Assembly: GCA_043820655.1 (NCBI GenBank)
Contig: JBDRDO010000025.1
Coordinates: 1-12,685, forward strand
From: JAZDEL01 sp043820655
GTDB taxonomy: Archaea; Iainarchaeota; Iainarchaeia; Iainarchaeales; JAZDEL01
DNA length: 12,685 nt
Reading direction: 5' to 3'
In this document: positions 1 to 7,554 of the stretch, one piece after another
Layout: every line of letters starts with the position of its first letter
How positions within the stretch are numbered: position 1 is the stretch's first letter
The notes under the pieces: generated by a model
The model's database searches: none
What the model was told of the DNA's origin: nothing
Seen by the model: only the letters and a program-made list of their open reading frames with translations
Program-made: the position numbers and the translations under genes

Positions 1-3000
1 AACGGCATCTACAACGACCACAACACATGGGACACAAACCGCTACCGCCCCGCGTTCCAGATTTCAAACTACACCGCGGAAACAAGGCCCTTAATGCGCG
101 TAAACGGCGAGGACCAGAATGAGGGTATTGACTTTGTCGCGGACGTAAACACCGAGGGCCAGTACGCGGTTGTTGTCTGGTTCGGCGATTTGACAGGGGA
201 CGACCAGAACGCGCAGATACAGATTGACAACGACTGGGCCGCGGGCGCGAACACAGCCCCAGATGTTAATGTAACCTCTCCCAGTGACGCAAATTACCTC
301 TCGCAGTATTATACAGGCACGGACAAGAATGTTTCCGTTGTCTTCAGCGTGCAGGACGCGGACAATGACGAACTGAACGCGGATTTGTATTATTCCTCAG
401 TTGCGGGTTCGTTCACCACGGCAATAATCAACGATTTGAACCTCAACAACCACGCTAACCTTGCATACTTAACCTGCGCGGACACAAACTGGCAGGACGC
501 GACAACATGCGTTTACGACTGGAACATCGCGCTTGTGCCTGACGGGAATTATTACTTGGATTTGAATGTCTATGACACCGCGGACGCGAACAGCGCGGAC
601 TCGGGCGATTACGCGTTCCATGTGGACAACAACGCGCCCGCGGTGAGCATCACAAGCCCGGCGGCGGCATCGGAAACAGCATCAAACTCAATGAATATTA
701 AATACTGGGGCGTTGACTTGAACAGCGGGATAAAGAAATATTACATCAACATGGATTCGGGGGGATGGACTGACAACGGCACAAACATCACGAGGAATTA
801 CCCCAACTTAGGCGCGGGCGAGCACACTGCGCAGGTTATTGCGCAGGACTGGGCGGATAATAACTCAACCACTGCGAGCGTTACGTTTACCTTAACCACG
901 CCTGCGGCGACCATAAGGCATCTGGATGTGAACGCGACAGGGCAGAACTTTGAGGTCGGCACAGCGGACTTCAATTTGTTCTTTAACCAGGGCCAAGGGG
1001 GCGTTGTAACCGGCTTTGCAGACCTGAACGTGGACGCAAGGGTTAAAACAAATTTTGCAGGGACCAGCGGCCTGAGCACTTGGATGCTCCAGCACGGCCC
1101 CAGCACCTTCTGGAGATACGAAAACCAGGACACCAGCGTAAGGCTGCGGAAGAACGAGGACCTGAACGCAAGGGTGAAAATAGGCGCAGAAGGCGCACTT
1201 ATGACTACTACCAGCAAAGTGTTCGACCTCAATTTCACGAAAACGAACACTATTTACCCGAACGGGAAATGGTATGTCACCATGATTTTTACCGACACCA
1301 ACACCGATGCCACGAATTACGCAACTACGAGGCATTACGAATGCGCAGACAGTGATTATACTGCGGTATATAGGGACAATGACGACGCCACCCCCGACCC
1401 CGGGGTCGAATGGTGGCACCAGCTTGTGCGGAAAGACCTGAATTCGGATTACGATTCAAATACATCCGTGACCTGCGGCTACGACACGCCCTCCGCGCTT
1501 AAGTTCTTCACGGGAAAGTGGAATGTCGACGGCATTCCCAGTGCCCTTTCCGGCTGCACCAGCGGCGGCGGCTGGGCGGCAACGCTTGACCCCGAATTCG
1601 CCGCAGGCGAGGTTTCATACCTCAATTATATGCTTTACATAAGCAACATGAGGGAAACGGGGCCGGCCAGTGAGGAAGAGTTTATAGATTCCTTTTACCT
1701 CGATTACCGCACGCCTGATGATTTATTCATGACAACGGGAACATCGCAGGGTTTCGATATAAATGTCGGGGCATACAAGCTCACAGCCAGCGGCAACCGC
1801 GTTGACTTCAACATCTCCACTAAGGTAGGGGCGACGGATGTCAACAGGTACAAGCCAGCGTTTGAAATCGCAAGCTACACCGCCTCCACAACGCCCCTGA
1901 TGCGCCTGAACAACGTTGATTTGAACGAGGGGATTGACTTTGTCGCGGACGTCAACACAGTGGGGCAGTACGCCGTTGTTGTCTGGATGGGCGACCTCAC
2001 GGGCAAGGACCAGAACGCGCAGATACAGATTGATAATGACTGGGCCGCAGGGGCGAACACCGCCCCCGATGTTAATGTCGTTTCACCCTCCGACGCAAAC
2101 TACCTCTCACAGCGCGCGCAAGGATACGACCATAACGTTTCAGTTGTCTTCAGCGTGCAGGACGCGGACAACGGCATGCTCTATGCCGACATCTACCGCT
2201 CCGCAACAGCGGGCGCGTTCACCACGGCAATAATCAACGACCTGAACCTTAATGATGACGCAAACCTCCCCTACCTCTCATGCGCCTCGGCAACATGGAC
2301 AACCCCCGTTACCTGCGTCTTCGACTGGAACATCGCGCTTGTGCCTGACGGGAATTATTACTTGGATTTGAATGTCTATGACACCGCGGACGCGAACAGC
2401 GCGGACTCAGGCGATTTCGCATTCCACGTGGACAACAACGCGCCCGCGGTGAGCATCACAAGCCCGGCGGCGGCATCGGAAACAGCATCAAACTCAATGA
2501 ATATTAAATACTGGGGCATAGACACAAACAGCGGGCTCAAGAAATACTGGGTGCAGATGGACTCTTTGGGCTGGGTTGACAACGGCACGAACATAACCAA
2601 AAACTTCCTCGGGTTAGGTGCGGGGGAGCATACGGCTTATGTTATCGCAACGGACAATGCGGACAATAACTCCGCGCAGGCGAGTGTTACCTTTACCTTG
2701 ACCGCGCCTGCGCTGACAATAAGGCACCTTGACGTGAACGCGACAGGGGCGAATTTCGAGGTGGGGACTGCGGATTTCAATGTGTTTTTCCAGCAGAGTG
2801 AGGGTGGATGCATAACGAAAGTCGTTGATTTGAACAGGGATTCGGCAAAGAAAAATTTGTCTGTCAGCAGTGGCAGCGAGTTCTTTGATCACTGGTTTGG
2901 GACAGACAGCAGCAGTCAGAGCAGGACAGAGGGTGATGATAATGCCTCACAATTATGGAAAGCCGAGGACCTGAACAGCAGGGTTAAAATCACGTCAAGC

Positions 3001-5352
3001 GGCGCATTAACCCGCTGGGGCGCGGCAGGGGAAAGCATCTCCGGCACAAGCGGGCAGATTTACGACCTTAATTTCCTAAAAACCACGACAATTTACCCGA
3101 TAGTGGGCGGGTTCAGGCTTGTGATTCACGACGAATTTACCGACGTAAACTCCGCAGCCACGGATTATGGTTGGTTTTACCACGGCACCGAGATAATCTC
3201 AAGCACATTCTACACCTATTCGGATAATAATTGGGGCGGGACTGGTTGGGGCGCCAAGGTTCTTGATAAGTCTTTCTGGCGCGGAATGCAGCGCTATGAC
3301 CTGAACTCCGATTTTGACGCAAATACGGTCATTGTAATCGCTTATGAAAAGCCAACCTCACAAAAGTTCTTCAACGGCAAATGGGACCCATCAGTCGTTG
3401 TGTCCAATTGGGGGCTCCCCTCCAGTGGCACCTATTGGGCCGATTCTACCCTTTCCGATTTCAGCGCAGGCGAGATGGATTACATAAATTACACCATTAT
3501 CCTCATCGGCACTAAGGAATTCGGGCAGGTAATTCCCGGAATACAGGAAGCCCCGGACGAGAACTTTGTTGATTATTACATGCTCGACTACCGCAATCCC
3601 GACAATTTGTTCATGGCAACAGGCACCTTCAGCGAGTTTGATTACAACACGGGCGCGTATTTGCTCACCGCAAGCGCAAATGAGGTTGATTTCAACATCA
3701 GCACAAACGGCATCTACAACGACCACAACAACTGGGACACTAACAGGTACTCGCCCGCGTTTGAAATAAGCAGTTACACCGCCTCCACGCGCCCATTGAT
3801 GCGCCTCAACAACGTGGATTTGAACGAGGGCATTGACTTTGTCGCGGATGTGAACACCGAGGGCCAGTACGCGGTTGTTGTATGGCTCGGCTCGCTTACT
3901 GCTCACGACCAGAACGCCCAATTGCAGATGGCGGCAAGCTGGAATACTGTTCCTGTTGTGACTATAAGTTCTCCTGCGGACGGGAGTTCTGTTGCAGGAA
4001 ATTCGCTTTTTGTGCAGTACACAGGAAGCTCTGATGACGGAATTTCTAAGTATTACGTGAAGATTGATTCAAATGCATGGATTGACAATGGAACCAGCAC
4101 ATCATATACTTTCAGGGATTTGAACTATTATCAGCACACATTTTCCGTGCGTGCAACCGATATTTATGACAGGAATTCGGCAGATGTTAATGCCACTGTG
4201 ACAATTACCATCCGCAACACGCAGGACGGCACAATCTCAAGGGCGGACACAACCCCTAAAAAGGAGGTTAAAGTGCCTGTTGAGGAGGTGCCTGTGGAGG
4301 TAATTCTCCAGCAAACCGCGATTGTTTATGAACAAACCGCAAGGGAAGTGCGGAATGTAATGCAGGAATACGGAATTCCGCAGGAGCAGGTTTCACAGGC
4401 AGTGGCAATGGCGGGGCAGGTCTCGCTTATAAGGAGCATTGAGGTTACGAGGAAGGCGGAAAGGGATTCCGCGGTAATCACGATTTCCGTGCACAACAAA
4501 TCCAGCAAGCCGATGGAGGATGTGACTGTAATTGAAAGGATTCCCAAGGATGTTGCCGAAAATGCGGAGGAAGTGGCAAGCACATACAGCTTTGTTGTTA
4601 TTGAGGAGGACCCTGTATTAAGGTTCTTTGTGGGAACTGTCCTGCCGGGGGAAACAAAGGATGTTAAATACACAATTCACAAGAAAGTGAGTGAGGACAC
4701 GTTCTTTTCAATGGGCGCCCCGATTGCCGCGGCAAGCGCATTTGTGGGAATGGTGGGCAAGGCATACACATTGCTAAGCTCGTATTACAGGTATATTCCC
4801 GATATGAAGGAAATTACAGTTACGCTGGATAATGCGGGCATTGACCCCGCAAAGGCGGAGGAAGTGCAGGAATTAAGCGAGGGGCTTGGCATATATAAGG
4901 GGGCAACAGTTATTGCGGACGAAAAGGGCGGGCAGGTCACATACAGGACAAACTTTGTGGTTAAGATTGTGAACAGCACAGAAAATACATTGAGGGGCGT
5001 AACGATTATAGAGAATGTGCCCGCAGGGGTTGCGGAAAGCGCAAACATACTTGAAATAGAGGGCAAACACAGGGTGCTTGTAAGGAGCCCGCCGATGCTT
5101 GAGTTTGAACTCGGGGATTTGAAGGCGGGAGAATCGGCAAGCGTGCATTATTCAGTTGGAAGGAAGGTTGAAAACATTGAAATGGAGAACCTGCCGTCCC
5201 CAATAGTGCTTGCGGATGTTGAGGAAGCGGGAACAGGCGCCAGGTCCGATGCAGGGCTTATTATTGCAATTGCGGCTGTGGCAATTATATTAATTGCGGG
5301 AATACTGTATTTCCTAAGGGGCAAATATTCCCTGGACTTCAAGGGGCATTAA
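1..5352 (+). CDS. Giant repetitive cell-surface protein, 5' end outside the window
   Basis: The frame is open from base 1, so the N-terminus and signal peptide are missing; 1783 residues are visible. In order: the end of one core domain (about 1-80), Ig-like pair (86-302), core domain (about 303-665), a second Ig-like pair (688-904), a second core (905-1300), a single diverged Ig-like domain (1315-1406), a Pro/Val/Glu-rich linker and amphipathic helix (about 1410-1475), two tandem COG1361-like domains (about 1478-1565 and 1643-1724), one transmembrane helix (about 1751-1771) and a basic tail ending FKGH. Sequons (NVS, NGT, NIT, NST, NAT) are frequent, and each first Ig domain has a conserved Cys pair (YLxCA...TCVxDW). 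The architecture indicates a C-terminally anchored surface or S-layer-associated protein, perhaps an adhesin. No catalytic motif is seen and the ligand is unknown. It ends 11 bases from the convergent KaiC-like gene. Confidence 0.9.
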   Translation, partial: NGIYNDHNTWDTNRYRPAFQISNYTAETRPLMRVNGEDQNEGIDFVADVNTEGQYAVVVWFGDLTGDDQNAQIQIDNDWAAGANTAPDVNVTSPSDANYLSQYYTGTDKNVSVVFSVQDADNDELNADLYYSSVAGSFTTAIINDLNLNNHANLAYLTCADTNWQDATTCVYDWNIALVPDGNYYLDLNVYDTADANSADSGDYAFHVDNNAPAVSITSPAAASETASNSMNIKYWGVDLNSGIKKYYINMDSGGWTDNGTNITRNYPNLGAGEHTAQVIAQDWADNNSTTASVTFTLTTPAATIRHLDVNATGQNFEVGTADFNLFFNQGQGGVVTGFADLNVDARVKTNFAGTSGLSTWMLQHGPSTFWRYENQDTSVRLRKNEDLNARVKIGAEGALMTTTSKVFDLNFTKTNTIYPNGKWYVTMIFTDTNTDATNYATTRHYECADSDYTAVYRDNDDATPDPGVEWWHQLVRKDLNSDYDSNTSVTCGYDTPSALKFFTGKWNVDGIPSALSGCTSGGGWAATLDPEFAAGEVSYLNYMLYISNMRETGPASEEEFIDSFYLDYRTPDDLFMTTGTSQGFDINVGAYKLTASGNRVDFNISTKVGATDVNRYKPAFEIASYTASTTPLMRLNNVDLNEGIDFVADVNTVGQYAVVVWMGDLTGKDQNAQIQIDNDWAAGANTAPDVNVVSPSDANYLSQRAQGYDHNVSVVFSVQDADNGMLYADIYRSATAGAFTTAIINDLNLNDDANLPYLSCASATWTTPVTCVFDWNIALVPDGNYYLDLNVYDTADANSADSGDFAFHVDNNAPAVSITSPAAASETASNSMNIKYWGIDTNSGLKKYWVQMDSLGWVDNGTNITKNFLGLGAGEHTAYVIATDNADNNSAQASVTFTLTAPALTIRHLDVNATGANFEVGTADFNVFFQQSEGGCITKVVDLNRDSAKKNLSVSSGSEFFDHWFGTDSSSQSRTEGDDNASQLWKAEDLNSRVKITSSGALTRWGAAGESISGTSGQIYDLNFLKTTTIYPIVGGFRLVIHDEFTDVNSAATDYGWFYHGTEIISSTFYTYSDNNWGGTGWGAKVLDKSFWRGMQRYDLNSDFDANTVIVIAYEKPTSQKFFNGKWDPSVVVSNWGLPSSGTYWADSTLSDFSAGEMDYINYTIILIGTKEFGQVIPGIQEAPDENFVDYYMLDYRNPDNLFMATGTFSEFDYNTGAYLLTASANEVDFNISTNGIYNDHNNWDTNRYSPAFEISSYTASTRPLMRLNNVDLNEGIDFVADVNTEGQYAVVVWLGSLTAHDQNAQLQMAASWNTVPVVTISSPADGSSVAGNSLFVQYTGSSDDGISKYYVKIDSNAWIDNGTSTSYTFRDLNYYQHTFSVRATDIYDRNSADVNATVTITIRNTQDGTISRADTTPKKEVKVPVEEVPVEVILQQTAIVYEQTAREVRNVMQEYGIPQEQVSQAVAMAGQVSLIRSIEVTRKAERDSAVITISVHNKSSKPMEDVTVIERIPKDVAENAEEVASTYSFVVIEEDPVLRFFVGTVLPGETKDVKYTIHKKVSEDTFFSMGAPIAAASAFVGMVGKAYTLLSSYYRYIPDMKEITVTLDNAGIDPAKAEEVQELSEGLGIYKGATVIADEKGGQVTYRTNFVVKIVNSTENTLRGVTIIENVPAGVAESANILEIEGKHRVLVRSPPMLEFELGDLKAGESASVHYSVGRKVENIEMENLPSPIVLADVEEAGTGARSDAGLIIAIAAVAIILIAGILYFLRGKYSLDFKGH
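516..711 (+). repeat. Near-identical intragenic repeat, copy 1
   Basis: This segment matches 2322-2517 base for base at an offset of 1806, apart from four differences (603, 611, 614 and 621). Runs of 87 bases (516-602) and 90 bases (622-711) are identical. Only the change at 611 alters an amino acid (Tyr to Phe). It encodes the end of the first Ig-like domain and the start of the second. The identity is far higher than in the neighbouring core domains, which points to recent duplication or gene conversion. Confidence 0.93.
2322..2517 (+). repeat. Near-identical intragenic repeat, copy 2
   Basis: Partner of 516-711, 1806 bases (602 codons) downstream in the same frame. Recombination between the two would remove or add exactly one Ig-plus-core unit without a frameshift. 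Confidence 0.93.
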
Positions 5353-5363
5353 GGGCGTGCGCG

Positions 5364-6269
5364 CTACTTCGGAACATCAATAACAATGCCTTCGCCCTTC
5401 CTTATTGCGTACATAACAAGGCCCTTGCGGTGGCTGCTGCTTCGTAATTTCAAAATCTCAATCGCATTTGCCCTTGTCAGTTTCTGCCTCAGATTGTAAA
5501 GCACAACAACCCCATCCGCCAAAAACTCCTCAACACCGCTCCTGCTGTATATGCGCGGGTCCTGCTCGGTTTCGGCAATAACAAATGAAATCGCCCCTGT
5601 TGATTCAAGCGCATCAAAGAGTTTTTTGACATACCTTCTGTAATTCTCCTCATCCTCAAACGCAATTGAAAGCGCGGAAAGGGAGTCAATTCCAATCCTG
5701 TCGGGCACGAAAGGAAGCTCAAGCTTCTGCGTTTTTATGTCAAGGTCGCTCTTCCCAAAGAACATATGCTCAACCCCGCGGGCAAGTTTTAAGGAGTCAA
5801 ACTTCAATATCGCAAAGAGCCCGTTCTTTTCAAGCACGTCAAAGTCCCAGCCGTAGTTTTTCTTCATATGCTTCTTTATTTTCTCAGGCTCCTCCTCAAA
5901 AGAGATGAAAATCCCGCGCTCCCCTGCCGTGCAGCCCTCATAAAGCGACTGCATTGCGAATGTTGTCTTTCCAGTGCCTGCCCCTCCTGAAAGCAGAATG
6001 GTGGAGCCCCTCTCAAGCCCGCCGTCATCAACAAGCAAATCGAACTCACTTACCCTTACCGGCAGGTATTCGCCCGCACCCTTGATTCCCTTGTAATTTA
6101 CATGCTGAACAGCCCTGTCAAGGCCGTTCTTGTCCTTGAAGTCAATTATCTGGGACATTTCCAAGGCATAGGCGCTCTTAACATTGTTCGCGCCCTTTTC
6201 CCCTGCCTTTATGCCCTCAGGCTTTTTCTTTTTCTTCAGCCCGATTGAGAATTTTCCAAAAAGTTTCAT
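5364..6269 (-). CDS. KaiC-like RecA-superfamily ATPase, single domain
   Basis: A 301-residue protein with one KaiC-type ATPase domain. Numbered from the upstream GTG codon at 6275 (two residues longer), it shows Walker A GGAGTGKTT (97-105), the acidic FEEEPEKI (126-133, the usual catalytic glutamate position of KaiC proteins), a Walker B strand RIGIDSLSAL with D197, and the family signature GVEEFLADGVVVL (248-260), followed by IEILKLRSSSHRKG. The first 65 residues are an unusual lysine-rich extension (KKKKK at 14-18). I prefer the ATG at 6269 because GGGAAG lies seven bases upstream; the GTG at 6275 is nearly as good. Archaeal KaiC paralogues are RecA-fold ATPases with mostly unknown partners, and this one lacks the second KaiC domain, so a clock role is not implied. 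It may act as a regulatory or signalling ATPase. It has its own promoter and converges on the giant surface gene. Confidence 0.9.
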   Translation of the reverse strand: MKLFGKFSIGLKKKKKPEGIKAGEKGANNVKSAYALEMSQIIDFKDKNGLDRAVQHVNYKGIKGAGEYLPVRVSEFDLLVDDGGLERGSTILLSGGAGTGKTTFAMQSLYEGCTAGERGIFISFEEEPEKIKKHMKKNYGWDFDVLEKNGLFAILKFDSLKLARGVEHMFFGKSDLDIKTQKLELPFVPDRIGIDSLSALSIAFEDEENYRRYVKKLFDALESTGAISFVIAETEQDPRIYSRSGVEEFLADGVVVLYNLRQKLTRANAIEILKLRSSSHRKGLVMYAIRKGEGIVIDVPK

Positions 6270-6305
6270 GTTCACACTTCCCTATTCCTGAAGAGATAGG
6301 TTTCG

Positions 6306-6317
6306 CATATTTAAAAA
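6306..6317 (-). promoter_or_regulatory. TATA box for the KaiC-like gene
   Basis: On the minus strand this reads TTTTTAAATATG, a good archaeal TATA element centred about 42-45 bases upstream of the ATG at 6269. Transcription would start near 6287, leaving a leader of about 20 bases that contains the AGGAAT/GGGAAG ribosome-binding region. Confidence 0.6.
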
Positions 6318-6337
6318 TGTTTTGTTTTGCCCTTTGC

Positions 6338-6361
6338 GTGCATTCGGCACGGAAAATGCAC
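6338..6361 (-). terminator. Hairpin just after the surface-protein pair
   Basis: GTGCATT (6338-6344) pairs with AATGCAC (6355-6361), giving a 7-bp stem with a 10-base loop two bases after the stop codon of the 6364-7554 gene. A short T run follows on the minus strand at 6313-6317, some 20 bases further on and inside the next promoter. It may be a terminator or a 3'-end stabilising structure; no tight U-tract makes it certain. Confidence 0.35.
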
Positions 6362-6363
6362 CG

Positions 6364-7554
6364 CTATTTCTTCCCCCCATTCCCCGCGGCCTCAAGCTCC
6401 GCCTCAAGTTCGGACATCCTTTTCCTGAATGTGCCTTTGCTTATACTTGCCTTTTCATAATAGTCCTTTTTTAGGCTGAGAATCTGCGCCTCCACATTTT
6501 CCTTCACGCCCTTTGCGTGCTTTTTCCTTTTCAGCACTCCAAATCTTGACCTTAGGAAAAGGTAAACCAGAATAACCGCCGCGAGCGCAGTTCCCGCGCC
6601 GGCAAGCATTATGTTTTCAATGCTGAACATGCCCTCATTGATTGTCACTGTTTTTGATGCGCTTCCCGAATTGCCGTATTTGTCCTTTGCCTCAACAATA
6701 AGTTCCACAGCGCCGATGCTGTTTTCCAGGGGCATGTACCTGTAATTGTATGTGTTGTTCGCGCCCCTTTCCATGGGAAATTCAGCCCCCCTTACATTGA
6801 GCACCACACTTTCCGTGAACGGCCTCCCATCGGGATAGCGTATTTTTGCAGTAACGGGAATCTCAAATCCGAGTTCAAAGTTGCTTGCCTCGGGGCTTTC
6901 AAAAATAATTTCTACAGGCGCATACCCGACGCTCATATTGAACACCCTTTCCCCCCCTATTGTTGTGCCGCCGCTGTTTCTCTCCGCCGTTACTGTGACT
7001 GCCCACAGGCCGAGTGAGGCGTCTATGGGGATAAAATACTGCAGGGAATAAAGGCCGTCCTGCTGTACCTTAAGTTCGTGGCGTGAACCATCCGGTCCCC
7101 ACATCATGACATTGGCATCGGTTAAAGGATTGCCGCCGTCCGTAACCTTTATTGTTATGGGCATTTCGGATGCCCTGTTTTGCTTTTTCTCGCTGGGCCT
7201 TAAAAGAGTAAGCACAAGGTAACTGCTTTCCCTTGTGGGCTGTACCTTTATCTGGGTTTCATGCCTGCTTGTTGCCGCGGATGCCTTCAAAATCCATGTG
7301 CCTGTGGGGTCAATCTGCCTTATCTTGTGCGAATATGAGTATGTGTTTTCATCCGTGCATGCAACGGTTTCATGGAATATGAATTTGCCCTGCACCTCGG
7401 CATTAAGCTCCACAGTTTCCACTGCGCAGTCCCCGCGCATGTCAATTATGTCGCCCTTGACATAGGGAACCTGCCCCGCGTATATCGAAAGCGCGCAGGA
7501 ATGCGCGGCAAGCATGAGAACTGCGGCAATAAATAAAGCCATACGCATCCTCAT
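6364..7554 (-). CDS. Type I membrane protein with Ig-like ectodomain and short cytoplasmic helical tail
   Basis: A 396-residue protein. Residues 1-23 form a signal peptide (hydrophobic ALFIAAVLMLAA). The ectodomain has about three beta-sandwich segments: 26-105 with a likely C43-C66 disulfide, 112-210, and 212-305. The middle one has the macroglobulin-like pattern PLTDANV ... DGLYSLQY. A transmembrane helix spans about 315-335, followed by the basic stop-transfer LKRKKHAKG and a charged helical tail (350-396) ending GGKK. The tail and the middle domain resemble those of the upstream gene, so the two are paralogues or partners. The ATG overlaps the upstream TGA (ATGA), implying translational coupling; GGGTGGGAAGA lies just upstream. 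In-frame ATGs at codons 3 and 5 are alternative starts. I do not recognise a named family. A role in cell-envelope assembly or sensing is inferred only from topology. Confidence 0.85.
   Translation of the reverse strand: MRMRMALFIAAVLMLAAHSCALSIYAGQVPYVKGDIIDMRGDCAVETVELNAEVQGKFIFHETVACTDENTYSYSHKIRQIDPTGTWILKASAATSRHETQIKVQPTRESSYLVLTLLRPSEKKQNRASEMPITIKVTDGGNPLTDANVMMWGPDGSRHELKVQQDGLYSLQYFIPIDASLGLWAVTVTAERNSGGTTIGGERVFNMSVGYAPVEIIFESPEASNFELGFEIPVTAKIRYPDGRPFTESVVLNVRGAEFPMERGANNTYNYRYMPLENSIGAVELIVEAKDKYGNSGSASKTVTINEGMFSIENIMLAGAGTALAAVILVYLFLRSRFGVLKRKKHAKGVKENVEAQILSLKKDYYEKASISKGTFRKRMSELEAELEAAGNGGKK

Larger units (their letters stand above)
127..3882 (+). repeat. Long-period tandem protein repeats, about 602 and 633 residues
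   Basis: The segment starting IDFVADVN and running to GQYAVVVW occurs at about 127-180, 1933-1986 and 3832-3882, so the periods are 1806 and 1899 bases, both multiples of three. Each full unit is an Ig-like pair followed by a large beta-rich core that ends with PLMRxN...EGIDFVADVNTxGQYAVVVW. The third occurrence closes the last core and is followed by only one, diverged, Ig domain before the anchor region. Confidence 0.9.

Noticed and set aside
1..3900. CRISPR or short-repeat array in the repetitive region
   Set aside because: The repeats are about 1.8 kb long, in frame and protein-coding; no short regularly spaced repeats are present.
892..3921. Long open frames on the minus strand opposite the repeats (892-1419, 3391-3921 and others)
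   Set aside because: They mirror the biased codon use of the plus-strand gene, have no ribosome sites and resemble no protein family.
5353..5363. Bidirectional terminator between the convergent genes
   Set aside because: The gap is only 11 bases, with no hairpin or T run.
6908..6916. ATTTCTACA, part of the MITE-like end, inside the smaller surface-protein gene
   Set aside because: Only nine bases, explained by the coding sequence there, with no partner repeat or direct repeats.
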